A stretch of 64,000 bases of DNA, from the NCBI RefSeq assembly GCF_028657945.1, contig NZ_CP059693.1, positions 1,550,001 through 1,614,000 of the forward strand, given 5' to 3'. The stretch's first letter is position 1, and every line of letters starts with the position of its first letter. This document shows, in pieces, positions 18,135 through 27,062 of this stretch. The notes beneath the pieces were generated by a model, which searched no databases, had not been told where the DNA came from, and saw nothing but the letters and a program-made list of their open reading frames with translations. Made by a program: the position numbers and the translations under genes. Source of the DNA: Thalassomonas haliotis. GTDB taxonomy: Bacteria; Pseudomonadota; Gammaproteobacteria; Enterobacterales; Alteromonadaceae.

Positions 18135-20408
18135 ATGTTAACAACACTACGTCGTATAGTGCTGGAATTTAGTCAGGATCCTAAGCTGCAAAGTGCGCTC
18201 TTGCGTATGGTAAGCCAGGTCAAAAAAGCCATGAACACGGATTGTTGTTCGGTCTATCTGGCGGACTATGAAAAACAAAACTTTATTCTTATGGCATCAG
18301 ACGGTTTGGCTGAAGATTCTTTAGGCCACACCACCATAGGCTTTTCCGAAGGTCTGGTCGGCCTGGTCGGTCAGCGGGAGGAGCCGCTTAATATAGCCGA
18401 CGCCAAGTTTCATCCCCACTTTAAACATATTCCGGAAGTCCAGGAAGATGAATTAAACGCTTTTCTCGGTACGCCGATAATTCATCGCCGTAAGGTGCTG
18501 GGGATTTTGATCATCCAGCAAAAAGAGGCGCGTAACTTTACCGAGAATGAAGAAGCCTTTTTAGTGACCTTAGCGGCCCAGCTTGCCATGGTGCTGGTAA
18601 ATGCCGAAGCCCGGGGTATCTTGGGGCAGAACCAGGATAACGGTAAATGGCTTAAGCAGCTTACCGGGGTGCCCGGGGCGCCGGGGGTTGCCATGGGCAA
18701 TATCGTGGTCAGTCAGCCCAAAGCCGATCTTGACTCAGTGTCATTGCAAAAAGTCTATGCCAGTGCCGAACAGTTAAAGCGTTATAACCAGGCGGTTGCC
18801 AGAACCCGTGCCGATTTTGCCGATATGAGCGTCAAACTCGGCAATATCATCTCGGATGCCAGTTTGGATATTTTCGAGGTTTATAAACAGTTACTCGATA
18901 CCGCCAACTTAGGCAAAGATGTCACTTCTAAAATCAACAGCGGCTGGAGTGCCGAAAGTGCCCTTAAGTTAGTGATCGATATCTATATCGTCAAATTCGA
19001 AAGCATCGAAGATAGCTATTTGCGGGAGCGGGCCAGCGATATCCGCGACTTGGGCAACCGGGTCTTGTTTAATTTACAACAGCAGACCCGGGTGGACGAA
19101 TCCCTGCCGGATGAGTTTATCCTGGCTGCCCAGGATGTCACCGCTTCTATGCTGGCGGAATATCAACACCTGGGACTTAAGGGCATTATTTCCCTGTCCG
19201 GCTCCAATAATTCTCATGCCGCGATACTTTCCCGGGCGCTGGGGTTGCCGGCGATTATGGGGGTTGAGTCCGTCCCTTTAGCACAACTGCACCAGCAGCT
19301 GGCGATAGTAGACGGCTACAGCGGTGATTTATTTATTGCCCCGGATGAGACATTAAAGCGGGAATATCAACACCTGATCGCCGAAGAAGATGCGCTAACG
19401 GTGAAAGTGCAGCAAGTGGTCGATTTACCGGCGATTACCCAGGATGGCAAAGCGATAGAATTATTGCTTAATGCCGGCTTGAGCACCGGCTTTGAACACT
19501 CCCTGCATTCGGGGGCGGTGGGCATAGGTTTATACCGCACCGAAATTCCTTTTATGAACCGCAGCTGTTTTCCTTCGGAGCAGGAGCAAACCTTGTGGTA
19601 TCGCCATGTGTTGTCGGCTTTTCCCAAGCAAACCGTGACCATGAGAACTTTGGATGTCGGTGGAGATAAATCTTTGCCTTATTTTCCTATTGTCGAAGAA
19701 AACCCGTTTTTGGGTTGGCGCGGCATACGTATCACCTTAGATCACCCGGAAATCTTCTTGCTGCAGGTGCGGGCGATGATCAAGGCGAACCACGGGCAAA
19801 ACAACCTGGAAATTATGCTGCCTATGATTTCCAGCGTTTCCGAGGTTGATGATGCTATTCGCTTGATTAACCAGGCTTATTATGAACTCTCATCTGAACT
19901 TCCTGAACATGAAGGCAAGTTGCCGCGCCCGAGGATTGGCATTATGCTGGAAGTTCCCGGGGTTATTTTCCAGCTCAAAGAGCTGTCCCGCAGGGTGGAC
20001 TTCTTTTCCGTGGGCAGCAATGACCTGACCCAGTATCTGCTGGCGGTCGACAGGAACAATTCCCGGGTGGCCAGTTTATACGACGCTTATCACCCGGCGG
20101 TGTTGCGGGCGTTAAAAACCATTGCCGATGAATCCGGCAAGCATATGGTTCCTTTGAGTTTATGCGGCGAATTAGCCAGTGACCCGGCGGGAGCTATCTT
20201 GTTGCTGGCCATGGGGTATGACAAGTTAAGTATGAATCCCCATAATGTTGCCCGTATCAAGTGGGTGATCCGCCATATCGATTTTCAGCGGGCCAAGGTG
20301 ATATTGGCCCATGCCCTGTCTTTAGAGACGGCGAAGCAAGTGCACGGCTATTTGAATGAACAGCTGGAGCAGGTCGGGCTTGGCGGCTTTGTCCGGGCCG
20401 GTATGTGA
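18135..20408 (+). CDS. ptsP: Phosphoenolpyruvate-protein phosphotransferase PtsP (enzyme I-Ntr)
   Basis: 757 residues, the usual PtsP length. An N-terminal GAF domain (about 15-160, 'KKAMNTDCCSVYL') is followed by the enzyme I N-terminal domain, the phosphohistidine domain with His361 in 'GSNNSHAAILSRALG', and the C-terminal PEP-binding TIM barrel ('GIGLYRTE', 'RTLDVGGDK', 'FFSVGSNDLTQY', 'LCGELASDP' with the catalytic Cys). PtsP transfers phosphate from PEP to NPr in the nitrogen PTS, linking nitrogen state and PEP. It follows rppH as in E. coli, but the tandem repeat array pushes the two about 590 bp apart. Confidence 0.96.
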   Translation: MLTTLRRIVLEFSQDPKLQSALLRMVSQVKKAMNTDCCSVYLADYEKQNFILMASDGLAEDSLGHTTIGFSEGLVGLVGQREEPLNIADAKFHPHFKHIPEVQEDELNAFLGTPIIHRRKVLGILIIQQKEARNFTENEEAFLVTLAAQLAMVLVNAEARGILGQNQDNGKWLKQLTGVPGAPGVAMGNIVVSQPKADLDSVSLQKVYASAEQLKRYNQAVARTRADFADMSVKLGNIISDASLDIFEVYKQLLDTANLGKDVTSKINSGWSAESALKLVIDIYIVKFESIEDSYLRERASDIRDLGNRVLFNLQQQTRVDESLPDEFILAAQDVTASMLAEYQHLGLKGIISLSGSNNSHAAILSRALGLPAIMGVESVPLAQLHQQLAIVDGYSGDLFIAPDETLKREYQHLIAEEDALTVKVQQVVDLPAITQDGKAIELLLNAGLSTGFEHSLHSGAVGIGLYRTEIPFMNRSCFPSEQEQTLWYRHVLSAFPKQTVTMRTLDVGGDKSLPYFPIVEENPFLGWRGIRITLDHPEIFLLQVRAMIKANHGQNNLEIMLPMISSVSEVDDAIRLINQAYYELSSELPEHEGKLPRPRIGIMLEVPGVIFQLKELSRRVDFFSVGSNDLTQYLLAVDRNNSRVASLYDAYHPAVLRALKTIADESGKHMVPLSLCGELASDPAGAILLLAMGYDKLSMNPHNVARIKWVIRHIDFQRAKVILAHALSLETAKQVHGYLNEQLEQVGLGGFVRAGM

Positions 20409-20467
20409 TTATTGCTTTTGCCTGTTTTTCCTTTCGCTATCGTCCTGATTAAGTTAAGTGCTTGCTG

Positions 20468-21262
20468 ATGTTTGTTACGGTTTTTTTTAGTTGTCTTTGT
20501 ATCGGCGCCGTTGTCGGCTTTTTATCCGGTTTATTAGGCATAGGCGGCGGCCTGATCATAGTGCCGGCTTTAGTGTATTTGTTGCCGCAATTAGGTATTT
20601 CAACAGCCGTGGTGATGCCGGTAGCCTTGGCGACCTCGTTGGCATCGATAGTGGTGACTTCTTCCATGGCGATGTGGGTCCATCATAAAAATCATAATAT
20701 TCCCTGGCCGATAACCCGGCCCTTAATGGCAATGATGGCACTGGGGGCGCTGTCCGGGGCTTTTATTGCCGATATTTTACCGGCGAAAACCCTGACGCAA
20801 ATCTTTGCCCTGGCGGTGATTTCTCTTGCCTGTTATATGTTGCTTTCTCTCAAGTCTTCTAAAGTCAGTTCGATGCCGGATATTAAGCTGGTGCAGCTGA
20901 TAGGTTTATGTACCGGGATACTGTCAAGTTTAATGGGCATTGCCGGTGGGGCGATTTTAGTGCCGGTATTGAGTTATTTTGGCGTGCACTTGCGCCATAG
21001 CATCGGCATAGCCACCGCCTGTGGTGTTATGGTCGCGATATTTGGCTCCCTCGGTTATGTCGTTACCGGGATGGACCAGTTGGGATTGCCCCCCTGGAGT
21101 TTAGGGTATGTTTACCTGCCTGCGCTGTTAGGTTTAGTGGCCACTTCGTCGGTTTTTGCTCCCTTAGGGGTGAGATATGCTGCCCGTTTGCCCCTGGCAA
21201 CTTTAAAGAAATCTTTTGCCCTGTTCCTGATTCTGGTGGCGGCAAAAATGCTTTGGCCTTAG
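20468..21262 (+). CDS. TSUP (TauE/SafE) family membrane permease
   Basis: 264 residues from the ATG at 20468 (a TTG two codons earlier is the alternative). About eight hydrophobic segments in two repeats, each starting with the family motif: 'GFLSGLLGIGGGLIIVP' and 'GILSSLMGIAGGAILVP'. TSUP proteins are commonly proposed to export sulfite, sulfonates or related small acids; no substrate can be read here. It lies between ptsP and lgt, a position I recall for this family in related gammaproteobacteria (unverified). Confidence 0.88.
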   Translation: MFVTVFFSCLCIGAVVGFLSGLLGIGGGLIIVPALVYLLPQLGISTAVVMPVALATSLASIVVTSSMAMWVHHKNHNIPWPITRPLMAMMALGALSGAFIADILPAKTLTQIFALAVISLACYMLLSLKSSKVSSMPDIKLVQLIGLCTGILSSLMGIAGGAILVPVLSYFGVHLRHSIGIATACGVMVAIFGSLGYVVTGMDQLGLPPWSLGYVYLPALLGLVATSSVFAPLGVRYAARLPLATLKKSFALFLILVAAKMLWP

Positions 21263-21420
21263 CCGGGTATTAGCCCTTGATATTCAATTAGTAATTTTAC
21301 TGGAAATTAGGCATAATTTGCCGGCAATTATATTTTGCTGTTTGAGCCTGGGTTAAGGTTAACTTTACCGGTAAAATAATTTTAAAAAGGCCTGATGGCT
21401 AACACCTCTATGGATAACAC

Positions 21421-22242
21421 ATGACCGAGAATTTTCTACAATTTCCTCAGATAGATCCCATTATTTTCAGTATCGGACCCATAGCACTGCGCTGGTACGG
21501 TATGATGTATCTGATCGGCTTTCTGGCCGCTATTTTTATTGCCAATAAAGCCGCCGACAAGAGCAACGGCCTATGGACCCGGGAGCAGGTCAGTGACTTG
21601 CTGTTTTATGGTTTTCTCGGGGTGATTTTAGGAGGGCGCTTAGGTTATGTGCTCTTTTATCAATTCGACTACTTTCTGGCTGACCCTTTATACCTGGTGA
21701 AAATTTGGCAGGGGGGCATGTCGTTCCACGGCGGCCTGCTCGGGGTGATCGCGGCTATTTATCTTTTTGCCCGTAAAACCAATAAGGCTTTCTTATCTGT
21801 CGGCGATTTTGTCGCGCCTCTGGTGCCTATTGGCTTAGGTATGGGGCGTATAGGCAACTTTATCAATGCCGAGTTATGGGGACGGCAAACCGATGTTCCC
21901 TGGGCCATGGTATTCCCAACAGACGATCTGAAATTACCCCGCCATCCCTCCCAGCTGTATGAGTTTGCCCTGGAAGGGGTTTTGCTGTTCATTATTTTAT
22001 ATTTCATTAGCCGCAAGCCCAGAACCGCAGGCCTGGCCTCGGGGACTTTCCTGATAGGTTACGGGGTGTTTAGAATGATAGTGGAATTATTCCGCGAGCC
22101 GGATGCCCATTTAGGGTTTTACTTCTCATTTATTTCCATGGGACAAATATTAAGTTTACCTATGGTGATCGCCGGTATTGCCCTGATTTACTGGGGCTGG
22201 GTTCAGCAGGCGAAACTAGCCATTAAGGGGCAAGAATCATGA
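21421..22242 (+). CDS. lgt: Prolipoprotein diacylglyceryl transferase Lgt
   Basis: 273 residues, a polytopic inner-membrane enzyme. It starts '[27 protein letters not shown]' in family style (positions 1-27). The signature '[14 protein letters not shown]' and the 'SFHGGLLG' motif with the essential His are intact. It transfers diacylglycerol from phosphatidylglycerol to the lipobox Cys of prolipoproteins, the first maturation step for the lipoproteins encoded elsewhere in this window. Its stop overlaps the thyA start (ATGA), as is common for lgt-thyA. Confidence 0.97.
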   Translation: MTENFLQFPQIDPIIFSIGPIALRWYGMMYLIGFLAAIFIANKAADKSNGLWTREQVSDLLFYGFLGVILGGRLGYVLFYQFDYFLADPLYLVKIWQGGMSFHGGLLGVIAAIYLFARKTNKAFLSVGDFVAPLVPIGLGMGRIGNFINAELWGRQTDVPWAMVFPTDDLKLPRHPSQLYEFALEGVLLFIILYFISRKPRTAGLASGTFLIGYGVFRMIVELFREPDAHLGFYFSFISMGQILSLPMVIAGIALIYWGWVQQAKLAIKGQES

Positions 22243-23090
22243 AAGCTTACTTAGACTTATGCCAACGCCTTGTGGATCAAGGTACCTGGGTGGAAAATGA
22301 AAGGACAGGCAAATCTTGTCTAACCGTGATCAATGCCGACCTGGAATACGATGTCGGCGGCAATGCCTTTCCCTTGATCACCACCCGAAAAAGTTATTGG
22401 AAAGCGGCGATAGCCGAGTTGCTTGGCTATTTGCGCGGTTACAGCAGTGCCGCCGAGTTCCGTGCTATCGGTTGCAATACCTGGAACGCCAATGCCAACG
22501 ATAACCAGGCCTGGCTGGCCAATCCCGCCCGTAAAGGGGAAGATGATATGGGGCGTGTTTACGGGGTGCAAGGCCGCGCATGGCAAAGTCCCGACGGCAC
22601 CAGTGTCGATCAGCTGCGCAAGATTGTTGATAACCTTAGCCGGGGCATTGATGACCGTGGTGAGATTATGACCTTTTATAATCCGGGGGAGTTTCATCTG
22701 GGCTGTCTGCGTCCCTGCATGCACACCCATACTTTTTCCCTGCTCGGGGATACTTTGCACCTGACCTCATACCAGCGCTCCTGTGACGTGCCTTTGGGAT
22801 TAAACTTTAATCAAATCCAGGTGTTTACTTTGTTGGCTTTAGTCGCCCAGATAACAGGGCATAAGGCCGGTAAAGCGTATCATAAGATAGTTAATGCCCA
22901 TATTTATGAAGACCAGCTGGAGCTGATGAAAGAAGTGCAGCTTAAACGTGAACCTTACCCGTCACCTCAGCTGACAATTAATCCGGAGATTAAAAGTCTG
23001 GAAGACCTGGAAACCTGGGTAACTTTGGATGACTTTAAAATTGAGGGTTACCGTCACCACGACGCCATTGCCTACCCTTTCTCGGTTTAG
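22239..23090 (+). CDS. thyA: Thymidylate synthase ThyA
   Basis: 283 residues, slightly longer than the E. coli enzyme (264), with extra residues in the 75-105 region ('[14 protein letters not shown]'). The nucleophile is Cys182 in '[14 protein letters not shown]'; '[11 protein letters not shown]' and '[13 protein letters not shown]' are present. It converts dUMP to dTMP with methylenetetrahydrofolate. It is translationally coupled to lgt and closed by a strong terminator. Confidence 0.97.
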   Translation: MKAYLDLCQRLVDQGTWVENERTGKSCLTVINADLEYDVGGNAFPLITTRKSYWKAAIAELLGYLRGYSSAAEFRAIGCNTWNANANDNQAWLANPARKGEDDMGRVYGVQGRAWQSPDGTSVDQLRKIVDNLSRGIDDRGEIMTFYNPGEFHLGCLRPCMHTHTFSLLGDTLHLTSYQRSCDVPLGLNFNQIQVFTLLALVAQITGHKAGKAYHKIVNAHIYEDQLELMKEVQLKREPYPSPQLTINPEIKSLEDLETWVTLDDFKIEGYRHHDAIAYPFSV

Positions 23091-23139
23091 CAGGCAGGGG
23101 GGCAGAAAGCGCTTAAGAGAAAGTATTTGATTAGAAAAG

Positions 23140-23173
23140 GGAGCCAGGAAGTCGTCCTCCTTGGCTCCTTTTT
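23140..23173 (+). terminator. Terminator after thyA
   Basis: Stem GGAGCCA (23140-23146) / TGGCTCC (23162-23168), extended by GGA/TCC pairing inside, followed by five T. It lies between the convergent thyA and yfhL genes. Confidence 0.85.
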
Positions 23174-23200
23174 ATTGCTTGTTTGACCGCTAAATACGAC

Positions 23201-23452
23201 TCAGCTCAGCTGGTATATCCGGTTGAATTTCTGCTGTAGCACCTGCTTATCTTCGACCAACTCGGGATCCGGCTCTATGCAGTCTATCGGGCAAACCAAA
23301 GTGCATTGCGGCTCGTCATAATGGCCGACACATTCGGTGCATTTATCTGCTGCAATTTCATAGATTTCAGCGCCGAAAGCGATGGCTTCGTTCGGGCATT
23401 CCGGCTCACACATATCGCAATTGATACAGGTTTCATCGATTCTGAGCGCCAT
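23201..23452 (-). CDS. yfhL: [4Fe-4S] ferredoxin YfhL
   Basis: 83 residues from the ATG at 23452. This start matches the family beginning 'MALRIDETCINCD'; longer in-frame extensions run into trhP. Two cluster-binding motifs are present: 'CINCDMCEPECPNEA', and 'CTECVGHYDEPQCTLVCPIDC' with the extra residues between Cys pairs typical of the YfhL/Alvin-type ferredoxins. It begins 7 nt after the trhP stop on the same strand, so the two are one operon. Confidence 0.95.
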   Translation of the reverse strand: MALRIDETCINCDMCEPECPNEAIAFGAEIYEIAADKCTECVGHYDEPQCTLVCPIDCIEPDPELVEDKQVLQQKFNRIYQLS

Positions 23453-23459
23453 AATATTA

Positions 23460-24839
23460 TCAAGCTCCCTGGTTTTGACTAAATGGCTGACGGGTCGTCT
23501 CATCCTGTTCGAGAATACGCATGATGATGCCAAAGGATAAATCGAGATCGGTTTCCAGTGAAATAGCCACTTTATGGCCTGAACCCTTGGCGTCGAGGAT
23601 CACCTCGCCATTGAGGCTTTCCATATGCATCAGGGTAAACTTCTGGTTGCCCGACGGCGTCATCAGTTCAAAATTGTCTCCCACCAGGAATTTATTCTTC
23701 ACGTCTATTTCAATCAGGCCATTGGTGTCGTTGCGGCCGATAACTTCGCCGACAAACTGCTGGGTATCGCTTTTTGAATAGCCGTAATCGTAATTTTGGG
23801 TATCCCCGGGTTTATGGCGCTGCAGGAAGCCTGAGGTATAACCCCTGTGGGCCAGGTGCTCAAGATCTGCGTTCAGTTTAGGATTAAAGGGCTGGTGATT
23901 GACGGCATCCTGGATTGCCTGGTGATAGATTTGTGCGGTGCGGGCGCAATAATAATAAGATTTAGTGCGTCCTTCTATTTTTAACGAATGTACGCCCATT
24001 TTTACCAGACGTTCGATATGCTCAACCGCGCGTAAATCTTTGGAGTTCATGATATAAGTACCATGTTCATCTTCAAAGGCCGGCATGTATTCGCCGGGAC
24101 GTCCCTGCTCCTGCAATAAGAAGATCTCATCCGTTGGTTTTTGCTCCGGTTCGATAATATTGACCGGGTTGCTGGCGATAACATCACCGCTTGCGGTTTC
24201 CTGTGCCGGATGGGCGTCATATTTCCAGCGGCAGGAGTTGGTGCAGGTGCCCTGGTTGGGATCTCTTTTATTGATATAACCGGATAGCAGGCAGCGGCCG
24301 GAATAGGCCATGCACAGCGCCCCGTGGACAAAAACCTCCAGTTCGATATCCGGACAATGGAAGCGGATATCTTCGATTTCATCCAGGGAGAGTTCCCGCG
24401 AGAGAATGACCCGGGAAATTCCCTGTTTTTGCCAGAACTGGACACTGGCCCAGTTGACGGCATTGGCCTGCACCGAAAGGTGGATGGGCATATCGGGAAA
24501 ATTTTCTCTGACCATCATGATCAGTCCGGGATCGGACATGATCAGGGCATCGGGCTTCATGGCGATGACCGGGGCGATATCCCTGAGAAAAGTTTTCAAT
24601 TTGCCGTTATGGGGAGCAATGTTGTTCACCAGGTAGAATTTTTTCCCCAGGTGATGAGCTTCCGTAATGCCTTGCTGTATGGTCTCAAGAGAGAACTCGT
24701 TATTACGTACCCTCAAAGAGTATCTGGGTTGTCCCGCATAAACGGCATCGGCGCCGTAGGCAAAGGCATAACGCATATTTTTTAGGCTACCTGCGGGAGA
24801 TAGCAGCTCAGGTTTAAACATTTTAGGGATTTTGCTCAC
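23460..24839 (-). CDS. trhP: tRNA hydroxylation protein TrhP (YegQ, peptidase U32 family)
   Basis: 459 residues from a GTG at 24839; the E. coli protein starts at the equivalent of the ATG at 24821 ('MFKPELLSPAG'). The GTG has AGGAG about 12 bases upstream while the ATG has no RBS, so the start is uncertain by six residues. Family blocks: 'FAYGADAVYAGQPRYSLRVR', 'MSDPGLIMMVRE', 'VHGALCMAYSGRCLLSGY', 'RDPNQGTCTNSCRW' and 'HSLKIEGRTKS', with the Cys cluster expected to bind Fe-S. TrhP is one of two routes for prephenate-dependent 5-hydroxyuridine formation at tRNA position 34. Here it is directly followed by the ferredoxin yfhL, a possible electron partner. Confidence 0.93.
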   Translation of the reverse strand: MSKIPKMFKPELLSPAGSLKNMRYAFAYGADAVYAGQPRYSLRVRNNEFSLETIQQGITEAHHLGKKFYLVNNIAPHNGKLKTFLRDIAPVIAMKPDALIMSDPGLIMMVRENFPDMPIHLSVQANAVNWASVQFWQKQGISRVILSRELSLDEIEDIRFHCPDIELEVFVHGALCMAYSGRCLLSGYINKRDPNQGTCTNSCRWKYDAHPAQETASGDVIASNPVNIIEPEQKPTDEIFLLQEQGRPGEYMPAFEDEHGTYIMNSKDLRAVEHIERLVKMGVHSLKIEGRTKSYYYCARTAQIYHQAIQDAVNHQPFNPKLNADLEHLAHRGYTSGFLQRHKPGDTQNYDYGYSKSDTQQFVGEVIGRNDTNGLIEIDVKNKFLVGDNFELMTPSGNQKFTLMHMESLNGEVILDAKGSGHKVAISLETDLDLSFGIIMRILEQDETTRQPFSQNQGA

Positions 24840-24995
24840 TTTGAAATATTACTCCTATTGTAAAAGTCCACCAGCGCCAGGCAAGATATACTGTTGCAGG
24901 GGACGGTTTTTCAAAGTCTTTGTTGATGTGAGTCAAAAAGTATTATGCGCTAATCGACGTTGCAGCAGATTTTTTACGCTTTAGCGGAGATTGAT

Positions 24996-25018
24996 CACAT
25001 TAAAAGGAAAATAATGTG
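24996..25018. promoter_or_regulatory. Inverted repeat in the trhP / HDOD divergent region
   Basis: CACATTA (24996-25002) and TAATGTG (25012-25018) form a perfect 7-bp inverted repeat with a 9-bp spacer, 41 bp before the HDOD start. It could be an operator; no regulator is known. Confidence 0.3.
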
Positions 25019-25058
25019 CTAATTTTTAAAGAGAGTTTAATAATCGTTAAGGATTACA

Positions 25059-25901
25059 ATGGCTACGGAAAATGCGTTATACACCATTTTACTGGAAAAA
25101 ATAAAACATGAAGAGCTGGTATTACCGACTTTACCTGAAGTTGCGTTAAGGGTGCGTAAGGCTGCGGATGATCCGGAAGTTAACTTAGCACAAATGAGTG
25201 AAATCATCAGTCAGGACCCCGCTTTGGCCTTAGGTATTGTTAAAGTGGCCAACAGCGCGATACTGGGGCGGAAAGTCAAGGTAGAAACCGTTGCCCAGGC
25301 GGTGACTCGTATTGGCTTAAGGCAAATCAAAAGTATAGCGACGGCGATGGCGATAGAGCAGATTTTTATTTCTGATAACGATATAGTCGCCATGTATATG
25401 AAAAAATCCTGGCTGTCTACAATTGGGGTGGCATCCGTTGCTATCAGCTTGATGACTTTTTATATCCAAAAACATAAACATAGTTCGTTAACTTTAGACA
25501 CTATTACCCTGGCGGCCCTGGTTCATAACCTGGGAGTGCTGCCGATATTGACAGAAGCCGAACATCATCCGGATATCTTTGCCAATCCGACCTTTTTGCA
25601 GCAGGCCATCAGTAAGCTTTCCAGCCGTATCGGGGCCGAGATCACCCGGGCCTGGGGGTTGTCTGAAGAGTTTACTTTACTGGTCGAGCGCTGGAGTGAT
25701 TTGACCCTGTTGCCGGATGAGCCTCATTACCTTGATTTTATCCGGGCGGGTGCGGTATACCATAATCTATTTAAAGTAGAGTCAACCAAGGAAGCTTTAT
25801 TAACCAGTTATGTCCGTAAAGGTATTATGCAGGATATCGACTTTATGATAACGGATGAATTTAAGGAAATGTATGACAATGTTAAGGGCATGTTTAGTTA
25901 G
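25059..25901 (+). CDS. HDOD-domain signalling protein
   Basis: 280 residues. The HDOD domain covers about 15-220, with the opening pattern 'LVLPTLPEVALRVRKAADDPEVNLAQMSEIISQDPALA' (residues 20-57; key feature LPxLPxV…DPxxA), then 'VKVANSA' and 'QAVTRIGLRQIKSIA'. HDOD domains are non-enzymatic relatives of HD phosphohydrolases that mediate signalling contacts. There is no GGDEF, EAL or receiver domain attached. It stands alone, convergent to rdgC, with a hairpin (GCCAGGAG/CTCCTGGC, 25928-25954) but no T tract between them. Confidence 0.88.
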   Translation: MATENALYTILLEKIKHEELVLPTLPEVALRVRKAADDPEVNLAQMSEIISQDPALALGIVKVANSAILGRKVKVETVAQAVTRIGLRQIKSIATAMAIEQIFISDNDIVAMYMKKSWLSTIGVASVAISLMTFYIQKHKHSSLTLDTITLAALVHNLGVLPILTEAEHHPDIFANPTFLQQAISKLSSRIGAEITRAWGLSEEFTLLVERWSDLTLLPDEPHYLDFIRAGAVYHNLFKVESTKEALLTSYVRKGIMQDIDFMITDEFKEMYDNVKGMFS

Positions 25902-25927
25902 CGGTGGCGGGCTAAACTGAAGCAGCA

Positions 25928-25954
25928 GCCAGGAGCGCATGGTGTTCTCCTGGC
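25928..25954. terminator. Hairpin between the HDOD gene and rdgC (weak terminator)
   Basis: GCCAGGAG / CTCCTGGC with an 11-nt loop, followed by CCGATTTA on the + strand. A strong stem but no uridine run; a Rho-dependent or pause role is equally possible. Confidence 0.4.
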
Positions 25955-25975
25955 CCGATTTACAGAGAGTTTGCC

Positions 25976-26911
25976 TTAATCCTGGGCGTCTTCTAACGGA
26001 TCTGTAGTTTTCATTGAAAACTCTGCCAGTAAATCACTGATAAAGCGGTTTATTTCTCCCGCCATCAAGGCGAAGTCGGCATCTAGCCGGGCAATAACAT
26101 CATCGCCGTCAATATCGTCATTTTGTTCCTGCAAAACATCATAAAATTTCAGGCGTTTGATGGCCAGGTCATCACATAAGATAAATGACAGCGACTCGTC
26201 CCATTCCAGGGCAATTTTTACCGCATATTTTTCTGCATCAAGGTGCATCTTAATTTCTTCGCTGGTCAGATCCTGATTTTTCACCCGAACGACCGCGCCG
26301 TCGTCACCCAAGGCATGCAGCTCAGCTTCCATGCCCAGGTTAAACTGGCTGCCGAGGTTATGCTCGGTGAGCCAGTCGGTCATGATCTCATCGGGGGCGG
26401 TTTCCGGTGAAAAACCGGTAACAGGCAGGGTGCCGAGCACTTTACGCAACAGGGCGAGGAAGTCTTCTGCCTTGCCGCGGCTGCTGGTGTTGATCACAAT
26501 TAAATTGCTGGCGGGGCTGATATAGGCGTGGGTATCTGTGACCCGGGAAAACGCCCTGGGCAACAATTCAAAAATGATATCTTCTTTAAATTGTTCTTTT
26601 TCTTTTTTTGTTGCCTTGCGGCTTTGCTCGTTTTCCAGCTGAGCAACTTTTTCTTCGAGCATGTCTTTTACCACAGGGGCCGGCAATATCTTTTCTTCTT
26701 TGCGCGCGCAAAGCAAATGGTTGCCGTTAGCTGTGTGTACTACAGAGTTGCCGTGCTTGCCGAGCGCATTTACCCAGCCAAAATGCGAGACTTCGGTGGA
26801 GGCGCAGGGGGTAAATAGATGTTCCGATAAATGTTTTTCCAGATCCTCTTCTGACCATTGAAAAGGGCGGGTGAAGGCAAAAAAGTAAAGGTTTTTAAAC
26901 CACATTGGCAT
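25976..26911 (-). CDS. rdgC: Recombination-associated protein RdgC
   Basis: 311 residues, near the E. coli length (303). Family features: start '(MP)MWFKNLYFFAFTRPF', 'GWVNALGKHG' (E. coli-like GWVPPMG region), 'HLLCARKEEKILPAPVV', 'LPRAFSR', 'VINTSSRGKAEDFLALLRK' (positions split over 140-170) and 'DLAIKRLKF'. It forms a ring dimer on double-stranded DNA and modulates RecA. AGGA lies four bases before the first ATG (26911); the second ATG at 26905 fits the family start 'MWFKN' better, so two residues are uncertain. The gap after its start (26912-27062) contains a short 13-bp direct repeat at 27008-27033. Confidence 0.95.
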   Translation of the reverse strand: MPMWFKNLYFFAFTRPFQWSEEDLEKHLSEHLFTPCASTEVSHFGWVNALGKHGNSVVHTANGNHLLCARKEEKILPAPVVKDMLEEKVAQLENEQSRKATKKEKEQFKEDIIFELLPRAFSRVTDTHAYISPASNLIVINTSSRGKAEDFLALLRKVLGTLPVTGFSPETAPDEIMTDWLTEHNLGSQFNLGMEAELHALGDDGAVVRVKNQDLTSEEIKMHLDAEKYAVKIALEWDESLSFILCDDLAIKRLKFYDVLQEQNDDIDGDDVIARLDADFALMAGEINRFISDLLAEFSMKTTDPLEDAQD

Positions 26912-27062
26912 GATTCCTGGGCCCGAACAGTTAGGGGCGGTTTACTGAAAATACGAATAGCGCATGATAGCGCAAATCAGCGGACTAAGCATCTGCTTCT
27001 TATGTTTGCTTGTGAAGGTTGCTTGTGAAGGTTGCTTGTTGTGTTTGTTTATTGCAGCAAAG

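Noticed and set aside
22320-22760. A 146-codon minus-strand frame within thyA
   Set aside because: Antisense to a certain thymidylate synthase; no motif.
27008-27033. 13-bp direct repeat GCTTGTGAAGGTT twice, considered as an attachment site
   Set aside because: Too short, adjacent copies, no integrase or tRNA near; simple slippage is enough.
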